This document shows positions 1 through 8,822 of a stretch of DNA of 24,848 bases, one piece after another. The notes beneath the pieces were generated by a model. The model saw nothing but the letters and a program-made list of their open reading frames with translations. It did not search any database and was not told the origin of the DNA. The translations under genes and the position numbers were made by a program. The DNA is from CANKHA01 sp034668825 (GTDB lineage: Bacteria; Pseudomonadota; Alphaproteobacteria; Rhizobiales; Xanthobacteraceae): positions 1-24,848 of the forward strand of contig JAXDOR010000025.1 of the NCBI GenBank assembly GCA_034668825.1, read 5' to 3'. Every line of letters begins with the position of its first letter. Within the stretch, counting starts at the first letter, position 1.

Positions 1-845
1 ATCTGCGCCAGAAGATCGCTCTGGCAGCCGCCGCCAACATTGGCATGGGCGCCCACGAACCAGCGTTGCTCGACTTCGGACAGCGGTCGCCCCGCTAGAT
101 CAGTGGAGCCCGCCGTGTCTTTCGCAATCGACTGCGTCCACAGCGTCGGCGAGAAAGCCTGCCGGTATTCGTCGATGGCCAGCGCATGAAAGGCATAATC
201 ATTGCTGATTTTCAGACCGGTATTGAGGAATCCGCGTCCCGTGCGAGCTAAACCTGGAACGTTCGGAAAAGGGATACCCAGCGCACCAACGGTGTCGAAC
301 ACCGCGATCAGTTTCACCGGAGCCGGGTGTGAGTATTTCAACATCCATTCTTCTTCGAGCGTGAATGTTCCGATGTTTTTCTCTTTATCGGCTTTGAGCT
401 CGTGAAGAGTCCTTAACGTATGCAACGTGTGCCGCCGCCGGTATCTGCCATAAAGTTGGTTGACGGCGAGCGGCGCGCCGGGTGTCAGCAAGCCACACTT
501 GGAAATAAATCCAGACAGACTTCTTGCGATATAAGCCCCGCGGCTGAAGCCGAAGATGAATATTTCGTCGCCGGGATTATAGTTCTCGATCAGCCACTCG
601 TAGCCATCGACAACCGCTGCATCCAGACCGTGACCGAACATGCCGCTGCGAAACTTTTCGCCCCTGGTGCCGAGCCCGGTATTGTAATAGGTGCACTGAG
701 CCAAGCCATCCGCGCTGACCGGAGAACATAACGCCTTCAGCCGCCAGAGATTGGTGTTGTCGCTGACGATATTCCAGGTGCCGTCCATGAACAGCGCGAT
801 GCGCTTTTTCGGCGGAATAACCGTGGGAATTAGCGCCGTCGGCAT
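1..845 (-). CDS. DUF2235 / Tle1-like alpha/beta hydrolase (5' part, runs off the window)
   Basis: The minus strand is open without a stop from an ATG at 845 to the left edge, giving 281 residues. The N-terminus has FMDGTW (about residues 19-24), the nucleophile-elbow region reads GFSRGA (a GxSxG-type serine hydrolase motif, about residues 98-103), and further on come AVFDTVGALG and FVGAHANVGGG. These are hallmarks of the DUF2235 family, which includes type VI secretion phospholipase effectors of the Tle1 class. An AAGGG stretch lies just upstream of the ATG and supports this start. The family suggests lipid or ester hydrolysis. No VgrG, PAAR or immunity gene is visible, so a secreted-effector role is not shown. 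The C-terminal half lies outside the window. Confidence 0.82.
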   Translation of the reverse strand, partial: MPTALIPTVIPPKKRIALFMDGTWNIVSDNTNLWRLKALCSPVSADGLAQCTYYNTGLGTRGEKFRSGMFGHGLDAAVVDGYEWLIENYNPGDEIFIFGFSRGAYIARSLSGFISKCGLLTPGAPLAVNQLYGRYRRRHTLHTLRTLHELKADKEKNIGTFTLEEEWMLKYSHPAPVKLIAVFDTVGALGIPFPNVPGLARTGRGFLNTGLKISNDYAFHALAIDEYRQAFSPTLWTQSIAKDTAGSTDLAGRPLSEVEQRWFVGAHANVGGGCQSDLLAQ

Positions 846-996
846 GAGTAACCCTTGTAACGAGCAGACGAGTTCGGCGCATCATCCGCTCGGCGGCTGC
901 TGATGGGGATTGCGCCGGAAGCGCCATCGCCGGCAGTCAGGCTCAATCAACGGCATGGATGCGGCAGCCGTCAAGCGTGGCGAGACGGAGTTCCCG

Positions 997-3210
997 TCAA
1001 GGGCGGCTGGTTTGTGCCGCTAGCGCGCCGATCTCGGCGCTGACGCGCTGGATGACGCTATCCCAATCGCCAAAGCGCGGCTGGCGGAACAAGCGCGCGC
1101 TCGGATACCAAGGGGAATCCTCACGGCCGAGCAGCCAGCGGAAGTCCGGGCCGAGGGGAAGAAGGATCCAGGTCGGTTTGCCTAGAGCGGCGGCAAGATG
1201 CGCCACCGAGGTATCAATCGTAACAACGACGTCCAGCAGCGAAATGACGGCGGCGGTATCGGCGAAATCCGCGAACTCCTCGCCAAGCCGTAGAACCGAC
1301 GGATAACTGGCGAGCAGGGCGGCATCTCCCTCCCGCAACTCGTGTTGCAGGCTGACGAACTGGATGCCCGGCGTCGACAGCAACGGCGAAAGCCGGGCCA
1401 GCGCAATCGAGCGCTTGCGATCGTTTTGGTGGGCCGACCTGCCGGCCCACACCAAGCCGACTTTGGGTTGCGTTACATTCGTAAATCTTGTTTGCCACTT
1501 GGTCACCCGATCCACCGGAACATGCAACTCGACCACCGGCGGAATGCTGCCAAGATCGGTGTCGAAGGCAAGCGGTAGGCTCATCAGCGGGCAATGAACG
1601 TCGAAGGGCGGCAACGGCCCGCCCTGGGCAACGACACGGCACATCTTTCCAAGGCTTTCCAGTAAGGTAAGCAATGGCGTCTGCGCCTCAAGGATGACAT
1701 TCGCAGCCTGCTTCGCGACCAGGGAAACATATCGGGAGAACTGTATGGTATCGCCGATACCCTGTTCCGCATGGAGCAGAATGGTCTTGCCCGCCAACGA
1801 CTCTTTTCCGAGCCAGAGCGGCCGCTGGAAGTCGCGCCGATAGGTTCCCAGTTGAAGGCTGGACCAGCGCCACTCGTATTTTTTCCAACCTTCCCGGAAA
1901 TCTCCGAGGCAAAGCCGGGCAAGGGCTTCGTTGCCGTGGGCATCAATATATTCCGGGTCGACCGTGGTCGCCTCGATAAAGCTGCGCAATGCCGCATCAC
2001 ATCGTCCGAGGTCGACAAGGGCGGTGCCCCTGTTGGTGAGAGCGTCAGCGTTGCGTGGCGCCAGCATGAGCACGCGGTCGAAACTCGATACCGCCTCGGC
2101 TGGCCGTCCCAGCCGCTGCAGAGCTACGCCGCGGTTATTCAGCGCGCGGATATGTCGAGGATTGATCGCCAGCGCCTTGTCCAGGCTGGCGAGCGCTTCA
2201 CTGTGTTGCTGCATCTCCAGCAGCGCGTAGCCACGGTCGCTGAGTGCGTCCACGTGCTCGCTGTCGATCGCCAATATTCGATCGTAAAGCCCAAGCGCCT
2301 CTTCATGGCGGCGCAGAAACTGCAACAAGCTGGCGCGGACCTGAAGAGCAACGAGATTATCGGGTTCGATTGCCAAGGCGCGGTCGCAGCTCTCCGCGGC
2401 CTCCTCCCTGCGGCCAAGCTTCACAAGCGCGTTGCAGCGATTCGTGAGGAAGCCGACGTTTCGCGGCTCGATCTCCAGCGCCTTGTCGTAGCTCGCCAGC
2501 GCTTCCGCGGCGCGGTCGAGCGCGAGGAGGGACTTTCCTTTGATGTTTAGCGCATCGACGTGCTCGGGCTTGAGGACGAGAAAAATGTTGCAGCACTTCA
2601 GCGCCTCGGCGAAGCGCCCGAAGTCATGCAGCAACGTGGCACGGCTATAGAGCGCATTGATGTGGCCGGGCATGAGGTCGAGCGCCTTGTCGAAGCTCGC
2701 CAGCGCCTCGTCGCGGCGGCCAAGCGCCCGCAAGGCATTTCCCCGGTCGCTCAGGGTGTCCGCATCATTGGGCCGGATCGCAAGGGCTTTGTCGTAGCTC
2801 TGCAGTGCTTCGGCGTCGCGTCCGAGCGCGTGCAAAACGATGCCGCGGTTGTAATGCAAAGCGGCGTTGTCGGGCGCGAGCGCCAGCGCTTTGTCGTAGG
2901 TCGCGACGGCGTCGGCGCGGGAGCCGAGCTTGTCCAGCACCAAGCCGTAGTTGGACAACGCCGCGACCGACTTGGAGTCGGTCTTCAGCGCCGCCGCGAT
3001 CAGGCGCAGAGCCTCGCCGTAGCGATTCTGCTGGTAGCGCAGCACGCCAAGCAGGTGCAGCGCGTCGAACTGCTTGGGGTCGCTCTTGAGGACTTTGTCG
3101 TAGAGCGCTTCGGCTTGCGCCAGTTCGCCGTTTTGATGATGGACAAGCGCCTGCTGGATCAGCGGGCCGGGTGATGGCTTTTGGCGAGCGGCTTGCCGGT
3201 GCCCGGGCAT
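997..3210 (-). CDS. TPR protein with C-terminal GT9-like glycosyltransferase domain
   Basis: This is a 737-residue protein. Residues about 15-435 are a tandem array of roughly 12 tetratricopeptide repeats of 34 residues, many carrying the AEALASYDKAL-type helix B and an A-x-x-P ending; a partial thirteenth repeat follows. Residues about 450-737 resemble the heptosyltransferase (GT9/GT-B) fold found at the end of many rhizobial TPR proteins: HAEQGIGDTIQFSRY, then KVGLVWAG, then TIDTSVAHLAAALGKPTW, then SPWYPSARLF. This architecture suggests glycan transfer or binding guided by protein contacts. The acceptor is unknown. There is no signal peptide or membrane segment, so it is probably cytoplasmic. 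It is divergent from the glycan-type methyltransferases that start at 3431. The start has only a weak ribosome binding site. Confidence 0.85.
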   Translation of the reverse strand: MPGHRQAARQKPSPGPLIQQALVHHQNGELAQAEALYDKVLKSDPKQFDALHLLGVLRYQQNRYGEALRLIAAALKTDSKSVAALSNYGLVLDKLGSRADAVATYDKALALAPDNAALHYNRGIVLHALGRDAEALQSYDKALAIRPNDADTLSDRGNALRALGRRDEALASFDKALDLMPGHINALYSRATLLHDFGRFAEALKCCNIFLVLKPEHVDALNIKGKSLLALDRAAEALASYDKALEIEPRNVGFLTNRCNALVKLGRREEAAESCDRALAIEPDNLVALQVRASLLQFLRRHEEALGLYDRILAIDSEHVDALSDRGYALLEMQQHSEALASLDKALAINPRHIRALNNRGVALQRLGRPAEAVSSFDRVLMLAPRNADALTNRGTALVDLGRCDAALRSFIEATTVDPEYIDAHGNEALARLCLGDFREGWKKYEWRWSSLQLGTYRRDFQRPLWLGKESLAGKTILLHAEQGIGDTIQFSRYVSLVAKQAANVILEAQTPLLTLLESLGKMCRVVAQGGPLPPFDVHCPLMSLPLAFDTDLGSIPPVVELHVPVDRVTKWQTRFTNVTQPKVGLVWAGRSAHQNDRKRSIALARLSPLLSTPGIQFVSLQHELREGDAALLASYPSVLRLGEEFADFADTAAVISLLDVVVTIDTSVAHLAAALGKPTWILLPLGPDFRWLLGREDSPWYPSARLFRQPRFGDWDSVIQRVSAEIGALAAQTSRP

Positions 3211-3430
3211 ATCGGTGGTCCACGGTGGGAGAGGTCGCGCAGGCTAGCCGACGCGCGCAGCATGATTCGTGCAAAAGCTTATGTTTGAGTCGCGTAAGGG
3301 CGTCAAACATCCAGCATCGCACATGCGCCGCAGGCGCCAGCCTTCCGCGCCCGGCGGACTTCGCCTAGCATCGAGGCGCTGATTCGTGGCCGGTGAAGCT
3401 TCCGGCTCTTCGACCTTTGGAAAGGCCGGC

Positions 3431-4789
3431 ATGCCAGCCATCGATCGCAATCTCGCCGTCGAGCGGAAGACCGATTACGGGCGCTGGTCGAATCCCGATG
3501 CGCTTGAAGCGGCTTGGGACCGCCGCGCCGAACTCGCCGCTAATTTCATTCCCTCCGGCGCCCGCGTGCTCGATCTCGGCTGCGGTAAGATGGCGGTGAG
3601 GCGCTTCCTGCCGCCGAATTGCAGCTATCAGCCTTGCGATCTGGTGGCGCGCGACGAGACCACCATCGTCTGCGACTTCAACGCCGGGGAGTTCCCCGGC
3701 AAGGCGGCGGACGAGGCCGATGTCGTGGTGATGCTCGGCGTGCTGGAATATATCGTCGACGTGGACGCCTTCTTCGCGCATTTGCAGCGCCACAAACGCA
3801 AGCTGGTTCTGAGCTATTGCGTGACCGATTTTACCCAAAACGTGGACCGGCCGTCGCTCGGCTGGATCAATCATTTCAGCGTCGAAGATCTTTCCGTGCT
3901 GTTCGACCGCTTCGGGCTGCTGGTGGAGCGCTGCGACCGCGTTGACGACGTGCAGCTGTTGATGAAGCTGCGGCCTGTCGGCCAGGAACTGCCGTTCGCG
4001 CCCTGCAACGTGGCGGTGATCTCCTTCAACAATGTCGGGAATTTTGGCGACCGGCTCGGCTACCACATTATCAATTCGCTGCTGCCGGCGCCTGCGCAAG
4101 TCCACCATCTCACCTTCACGACGCTGGAACAGGCGCGGGAATCCTATGACCTCGTCGTTCTCGGCATCGGCAACAGCATCTTCAAGCCGCTGTTGAACGA
4201 TCAGGTCTTCGACGTGCTCGGGCGCGGCAAGGCGGTGGTGGGAATCTTCGGCACGCAATACCGCGAGATGATCCCGCGGCCGCAGATGGATCGTCTCATC
4301 GACCGGCTCGACACCTGGTTCGCGCGCTACGAGGACGACGTGCTGATCTATGGGCGCGGACGCGGCAATGTGGAACACATCGGCGACTGGCTGATCACGC
4401 AGTTTCCCATGGTCGAGGCCTACGAGGCCTCCGGCCTCGAGATCGACAACGAAATCCTCAATCACTTGCCGCTCGACCGCATGATCCAGACCATCCAGCG
4501 CTACAAGAAAGTGTATTCGACCCGGCTGCATCCGCTGCTCTGCGCGCTGACTTCGGCGGAGATCGTCGCCTATGTCGAGCAGCGCGAGTCGGAGATACCG
4601 GAAATGGTATCCGGTAAATTCCGCAGCATGTTGATCGACATTTTCGGCCGCACTTTTCCCGAGCAGGAGTATTTCATCGTCGATCGCAACGCCGTCGCCC
4701 GCTACAAGGCGCGGGTGCATGCCAATGTTCAGCGCGTCGGCGCGCGCATCGAGGCGATTCTGCGCAACGTCACCGCCGCTGCGTTCTGA
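3431..4789 (+). CDS. SAM methyltransferase fused to polysaccharide pyruvyltransferase-like domain
   Basis: The product is 452 residues from ATG 3431, which has a GGAAAGG ribosome binding site five bases upstream. A GTG at 3386 is a longer alternative. Residues about 40-180 form a class I methyltransferase domain with the glycine loop VLDLGCG (46-52). Residues about 190-400 look like a polysaccharide pyruvyltransferase (CsaB/WcaK-type) domain: NVGNFGD (201-207) corresponds to its N-terminal nucleotide-sugar loop, and YSTRLHPLLCAL corresponds to the conserved R-L-H segment. The fusion suggests modification of a cell-surface glycan, although true pyruvyl transfer is not proven. The gene lies three bases before the next methyltransferase and probably forms an operon with it. 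Confidence 0.78.
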   Translation: MPAIDRNLAVERKTDYGRWSNPDALEAAWDRRAELAANFIPSGARVLDLGCGKMAVRRFLPPNCSYQPCDLVARDETTIVCDFNAGEFPGKAADEADVVVMLGVLEYIVDVDAFFAHLQRHKRKLVLSYCVTDFTQNVDRPSLGWINHFSVEDLSVLFDRFGLLVERCDRVDDVQLLMKLRPVGQELPFAPCNVAVISFNNVGNFGDRLGYHIINSLLPAPAQVHHLTFTTLEQARESYDLVVLGIGNSIFKPLLNDQVFDVLGRGKAVVGIFGTQYREMIPRPQMDRLIDRLDTWFARYEDDVLIYGRGRGNVEHIGDWLITQFPMVEAYEASGLEIDNEILNHLPLDRMIQTIQRYKKVYSTRLHPLLCALTSAEIVAYVEQRESEIPEMVSGKFRSMLIDIFGRTFPEQEYFIVDRNAVARYKARVHANVQRVGARIEAILRNVTAAAF

Positions 4790-4792
4790 CGC

Positions 4793-5383
4793 ATGGGCGA
4801 AATCCACGCGCCGCCGCTGTCAGGCCTGGCGCTGGGCCTTGCCCGCGCCGGCGACCTGCGCCGCTTCATCGAGACCGGCACTTTTCTCGGCCATTCGCTG
4901 AAATGGGCGGCGCAAAATTTCGAGCGGGTGTGGACGATCGAGATCAACGCCGAATACCAGCGCCAGGCCATGGAGAATGCCGGCGCGCTGCCGAATGTGA
5001 CTTACGTTCTCGGCAATTCCGCCGACCACATCGCCCGCATCTGCGGCGAACTCGACGGCCCGGCGCTGTTCTGGCTCGACGCCCATGCCGGGGCCGGCTT
5101 CTTCGGGCCCAACGAAAACTGCCCGCTGCTCGACGAGATCCGGCCAATCCTGGCCTCGCCACACCCGCATTGCATCCTGATCGACGACGCCCGGGCCTTC
5201 GTGGCGGCGCCGCCGCCGCCCTTCGACTACCGCAAATGGCCGTCGCTCGACGAAGTGATGCGGGGTATCTTCGCCAAGCCGGATTATCATGTGTCGGTGA
5301 TCACCGACGTGATGATCGCGGTGCCCGCCGAAATGCGCGATCTGGTGGCTCAATATGCCTTTGTCGTCCGCCCGAAAATATGA
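4793..5383 (+). CDS. Class I SAM-dependent methyltransferase
   Basis: This 196-residue protein has FIETGTFLGHSLKWAA (about 25-40) in place of the classical glycine loop, followed by VWTIEINAEYQRQA (acidic residue after strand 2) and ALFWLDAHAGAG. This is the pattern of Methyltransf_24/FkbM-like enzymes often found in exopolysaccharide and O-antigen loci. The ATG follows the upstream stop codon by three bases, so translational coupling is likely. The substrate is unknown; the context of a TPR-glycosyltransferase and a pyruvyltransferase-like fusion points to glycan modification. No signal peptide is seen, so it is cytoplasmic. Confidence 0.78.
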   Translation: MGEIHAPPLSGLALGLARAGDLRRFIETGTFLGHSLKWAAQNFERVWTIEINAEYQRQAMENAGALPNVTYVLGNSADHIARICGELDGPALFWLDAHAGAGFFGPNENCPLLDEIRPILASPHPHCILIDDARAFVAAPPPPFDYRKWPSLDEVMRGIFAKPDYHVSVITDVMIAVPAEMRDLVAQYAFVVRPKI

Positions 5384-5453
5384 AGGGTGTTGACGAAACC
5401 AGGGCGCGGATGCTTTTCCTCTGGCTTGCGGGAAACACGGGGGACGAACCGAA

Positions 5454-5621
5454 ATGAGCAAGCCGCCCAAGACTCCCCGGCAGAAAGCGCCGGTGCGGCA
5501 CGTGGCGCTGTCGGACGAGGCCAAGCGCGCCTATGAGCAGTTGGTGCAGCAGCGCGAGGAGCGCGAGCGCACCTATGGCCGGCATGTCCATATCGCCAAG
5601 TCGACGCACAAGGGGAAGTAG
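5454..5621 (+). CDS. Small charged hypothetical protein
   Basis: A 55-residue protein starts at ATG 5454, preceded by a G-rich stretch (GGGGGACG). It is highly basic and helical, with a central segment LSDEAKRAYEQLVQQREER predicted to form an amphipathic helix. No family is recognised. Codon use is GC-rich like the upstream methyltransferases, and it lies 70 bp downstream of them on the same strand, so it may be the last gene of that operon. Confidence 0.5.
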   Translation: MSKPPKTPRQKAPVRHVALSDEAKRAYEQLVQQREERERTYGRHVHIAKSTHKGK

Positions 5622-5681
5622 GAGGCTGAAGCCGGGGCGAGGCGACAGCGGCTATGCGCCAAACATTCGGAAAGTACAGGC

Positions 5682-6599
5682 TTGGCCTTCTTACAGGCGT
5701 TCACTGACGATTCTGCAGCCCAAAGAGGAGACCGACGCCTTTTTTTGGCGGGCTATCTCCATCGCGCCGACGTATGGACCTCTTTTTCAGATCACTGGCG
5801 CGCAGAGCTAAAAGCTTGGCCGGCCATTGAGTATTTCAAGGCTTCCGAAGCTAATCATCTCACCGGGCAATTCGACTACAAAATGGGTTGGGATGAGGCA
5901 AAACGGAACGCCAAGATCGGCAACCTCGCCGCGATCATCAGCCATTACCAACCATTCTCGTTTGAGTTTTCAATCAATCGTAAGGTCTTCGAGGACGAGC
6001 TAAAGCCGGTCTCACCGTATGGTCTCGGTCGTCCACATTTTCAGATGTGCTTTGCCGTGGTTGCTGGAATCGCGCGCTATGCGGCCCAAGAACGGATAAA
6101 CGTGCCCATCGAATTCATTTTTGATGAACAAGAAGGGGTAGATGCCGATATTGCGTTGTTTTTCTCTCACTTGAAAAAGGGCCTTTCAATTGAGGCGCAA
6201 AACCTAATTGATGGCGCCCCGATTTTCAAAAGCGACCGGGACGACTGCTACATACCGCTACAGGCTGCTGATCTACTGGCTTGGCATCTGCGGCGCGAAC
6301 ATGAAACAGGGACGACATTATCCGTGACGGGCGATCTATTGAATAAAGCCGGTCATCTTACTCAAGAAATCCCCGATGAAATCGTGCGCAAATGGGCCGA
6401 CCACCATGGCAATCTTCCCGGTACGCCACTGCTTCAATCAAAGGGACAATGGCGAGATTTGAAAAAGGAAATTCAACGTCTACAAGACGCGGGTATTGAC
6501 CCTTCGAAGATCAGAGGTCCCGGAATATATTATCCCGAAAAACCGACCGCGCTCGGGCGGGTGATCGATACTGTGATGAGGCTATTTCGGCGCGGATGA
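5682..6599 (+). CDS. DUF3800 family protein
   Basis: This is a 305-residue protein with TTG 5682 as the first usable start and a GGAAAG sequence seven bases upstream. The N-terminus FTDDS followed by LFLAGYLHRADVW is the DUF3800 signature (acidic residues at the head of an RNase H-like fold). Later IEFIFDEQEG and the C-terminal PLQAADLLAWHLRREH match the family's second conserved block, where an aspartate is kept near the end of the domain. DUF3800 proteins are common in mobile and defence-associated regions, but their activity is not well defined. GC content is clearly lower than in the flanking genes, suggesting separate acquisition. An ATG at 5654 lies in another frame and ends quickly. 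Confidence 0.8.
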   Translation: MAFLQAFTDDSAAQRGDRRLFLAGYLHRADVWTSFSDHWRAELKAWPAIEYFKASEANHLTGQFDYKMGWDEAKRNAKIGNLAAIISHYQPFSFEFSINRKVFEDELKPVSPYGLGRPHFQMCFAVVAGIARYAAQERINVPIEFIFDEQEGVDADIALFFSHLKKGLSIEAQNLIDGAPIFKSDRDDCYIPLQAADLLAWHLRREHETGTTLSVTGDLLNKAGHLTQEIPDEIVRKWADHHGNLPGTPLLQSKGQWRDLKKEIQRLQDAGIDPSKIRGPGIYYPEKPTALGRVIDTVMRLFRRG

Positions 6600-6655
6600 T
6601 CGTCTTGCTACGATCCGCCGCAGCGCGTTTTCAAACTCCGCGCATAACGAGCCGC

Positions 6656-7825
6656 CTACACACAACCCGCCAAAATCTTCATCGCTTCCCCCGCCGTGGC
6701 CTTATCGATGGTCAGCACCGGGAAGAAGGTCAGCGCCGTGCCGTCGGCTTCGAACAGCAGTCCTTTGCGGTGGCAGCGTTCCTGGATTTCCGAGGCGTAA
6801 TCCTCGTCGCCGACATCGACGCCGATGGCCAATCCCATCGCGCGCACTTCCGGCTTCTGCTTGAACGCCATGCGCGACACTTGCTCTTCGATAAAGCGCC
6901 CGGCGACGACGACATTCGCCAACACGGCTCGCCTATGCTGCCGCCAGTAGTGCACATTCGCCAAAGCCGCCGCGACGCTCAACGGGTGCCAGCCTTAGGT
7001 GGAATAGGCGCCGACCTCCTGCATGGATTTCGCCACCACCGCCGTGGTGACGACCGCGCCCATGGCCGCATAGCCGCCGGTGATCGCCTTCGCCAGACAC
7101 AGGATGTCGGGGCTGAGATCGAAACGCTCGAAGCCAAACATCTTGCCGGTCCGCCCGAAGCCGGTGGCGACCTCGTCCATGATCAGCAAGGTGCCGTAGC
7201 GGCGGCATAGCCGCTGCACGCCGCGCATGAAATCGCGCTCGGGGATGAGGACGCCGAGGTTGCAGATCACCGGCTCCATGATGAAAGCCGCGACATCGCG
7301 GCGGCGGAGCAGGGCTTCGACGCGCTTCAGGCGGCTGGCATTCAGCGGCGGCTTGATGGTCAAGCAGCCGCGCAGCAGTTGCGGGAAGCTCTTGCGCGTT
7401 TCCCGGTCGCCGATGCTGTGCCCGGCGATGGAGTTGCCATGATAGGCGCCGTCGATGGAGATTATTTTCGCCCGCCCGGTATGCAGCATCGCCGCCTGCA
7501 GCGCGATGTCGACGGCTTCGCTGCCGCCGGTGGCGCGAAACACGTGCGTCAGCTTGCCGGGCGTCAGCTGCGCCAGCAATTTCGCCAGCTCGTTCCAGGG
7601 CGCATAGAGGTGGTGGGGATAAACATAAGGCGGGCCGTCGAACGCGCGGATCGCCGTCAGGATATCCGGCTGGCTCCAGCCGAGATTGCCGACGCACCAG
7701 CCGGCGATGAAATCGATGTAGCCGCGCTCGCGTGCGTCGAAGACAAGATTGTTCTCGGCGCGCACGATGCGCAGTCCGTCGTTGGCGGTGGTATTGGCCG
7801 GAATATGCTTGGCTTTGGCGCGCAT
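6656..7825 (-). pseudogene. Class-III (PLP) aminotransferase broken by one in-frame stop
   Basis: Read from 7825 downward, the frame codes for 276 residues of a fold-type I, class-III aminotransferase: IDFIAGWCVGNLGW near the N-terminus, RATGGSEAVD, the PLP-contacting MDEVATGFGRTG (about 216-227) and the Schiff-base lysine in AKAITGGY (Lys246). It stops at a TAA (plus-strand 6995-6997) after GAYST. The same frame then continues with GWHPLSVAAALANV and about 100 more residues to 6656, which is the normal C-terminal domain. Homologues usually have Tyr-Gly-Trp-His-Pro here, so a TAT/TAC to TAA change explains it. The product would lack its C-terminal domain and is probably inactive, unless this is a sequencing error. 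The substrate cannot be told. Confidence 0.85.
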
Positions 7826-8029
7826 CCCGGGCGGCTCTGCTGCGGCCTGCGGTTTTGCGGGCGCTGGTCAGGTAATGGAGGCGGCAAGCGTTGGTTCCGT
7901 CGCCGCTGTGGGTTCCGCGCTCCTATGTCGGGCGGCGGACTGACGGGAATCGCCAAAGCGCCTGTGATCGTTGCGAGAGATTCGGCCTTGCGCCGCCCGA
8001 GAAGCCGCCCTCCGGTTTATATCCGGCGG

Positions 8030-8105
8030 CCGGTGATGCACCCATGTTTCGGGTGCTTCCTCCCAAACTCAGTCCCGCCCCGCGCAAGCCGGGCGGGATT
8101 TTTTT
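8030..8105 (+). ncRNA. Probable small RNA, suhB/mmgR (alpha-r8)-like
   Basis: The intergenic stretch holds two hairpins separated by an unpaired pyrimidine motif. Hairpin 1 is GCACCC (8038-8043) pairing with GGGTGC (8051-8056) around a 7-nt loop. TTCCTCCC (8057-8064), complementary to a Shine-Dalgarno sequence, follows unpaired. Hairpin 2 is an intrinsic terminator. This layout, about 75 nt long, matches what I recall of the alphaproteobacterial suhB/mmgR RNA (alpha-r8). The 5' end is a guess: a TTTATATCC sequence around 8016-8024 could be a -10 region. It lies between the divergent aminotransferase pseudogene and the convergent zinc-ribbon gene. Confidence 0.55.
8073..8105 (+). terminator. 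Rho-independent terminator of the sRNA
   Basis: TCCCGCCC (8073-8080) pairs perfectly with GGGCGGGA (8091-8098) across a 10-nt loop, and seven T residues follow (8099-8105). The transcript direction is plus. Confidence 0.8.
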
Positions 8106-8139
8106 CGGGCACTGCTTGGCGACGGGTGTCCGGCGGCAA

Positions 8140-8313
8140 TTATTTGTAGGCGACGTCGCGCGTTTCCGAATGCCCGCATTTGCATGCGTACATGCGCAAG
8201 TCGTGACCCGGCTCGCCGGGCTCGATGCGCGTGAGCTTCATAGGTTCGCCGCACTTCGGACACCGCGCCGGCTCAATCGAGCACGGCGTCGGAGAAACAC
8301 GAGGCTCGGACAT
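8140..8313 (-). CDS. Small zinc-ribbon protein
   Basis: The protein is 57 residues. The start ATG (8313) has an AGGGAG ribosome binding site five bases upstream. It carries CPKCGEPMKL (Cys18, Cys21) and, after about 22 residues, YACKCGH (Cys44, Cys46), a metal-binding knuckle pair; the second knuckle is C-x-C instead of the usual C-x2-C. Very similar short zinc-ribbon proteins are frequent in Bradyrhizobium-type genomes and have no assigned function. It is convergent with the sRNA terminator just downstream. Confidence 0.72.
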   Translation of the reverse strand: MSEPRVSPTPCSIEPARCPKCGEPMKLTRIEPGEPGHDLRMYACKCGHSETRDVAYK

Positions 8314-8543
8314 GACAACTCCCTGAAATGGCGGGAGCGCGGAGTCTCACCAGTCGCCGAAGTGCCTGTGATCCAAGGGCCGACGATGAAAATCATCTAC
8401 GCGAGTGTGGATGTATGGAAAATGAATAGGCTGTCGCCGCAATGACAGGATTCTGATTTTCATCTGCGTGGAACTCGGAAGTTCCGGGAACACTCGCTGA
8501 ATTCAATGGTTTGCCTAATCGAGGGGCCCAAAGGATTAGGGCC

Positions 8544-8720
8544 ATGAGCAAAGGCCGTAACAACTCCGACTATATCGAATGGGACTCCAAGGAGAAGACG
8601 CCACCGCCGGAAGCCCCCAAGTCTCCCGTGGAAAGTTTGTTTGATGCCGAGATCCGCCGCCGCATCGGCGAGGTGATCGCCCGCGCTGCCGAAGGAAAGA
8701 AGAAGAAGGAAGAGGAGTAA
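8544..8720 (+). CDS. Small charged hypothetical protein
   Basis: A 58-residue protein starts at ATG 8544, with AAGGATTAGG just upstream. It has a proline-rich N-terminal third (KEKTPPPEAPKSP), then the amphipathic helix LFDAEIRRRIGEVIARAAEG, and ends in a lysine/glutamate tail (GKKKKEEE). There is no known domain. An in-frame codon at 8511 could extend it by 11 residues but lacks a binding site. The function is unknown. Confidence 0.55.
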   Translation: MSKGRNNSDYIEWDSKEKTPPPEAPKSPVESLFDAEIRRRIGEVIARAAEGKKKKEEE

Positions 8721-8822
8721 GTGGGCTGCGGAACGCCCGTTCGAAAGACGTTCTTGGGTGTTAATTGAATGCACGCGCTAAGCCCGCCGATGCCATAAAG
8801 AATTAAAGCGCAGCATCTTCCG

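Noticed and set aside
1771..3174. Plus-strand open frames across the TPR gene
   Set aside because: Antisense products of a repetitive GC-rich gene; the minus-strand TPR reading is unambiguous.
3365..4807. Long minus-strand open frame opposite the methyltransferase fusion
   Set aside because: It mirrors the plus-strand gene, whose translation has clear methyltransferase and pyruvyltransferase motifs; the antisense product is rich in His/Asp/Val with no domain.
6596..8149. Plus-strand open frames opposite the aminotransferase
   Set aside because: Low-complexity antisense text; the minus strand has clear aminotransferase motifs, despite the nonsense codon.
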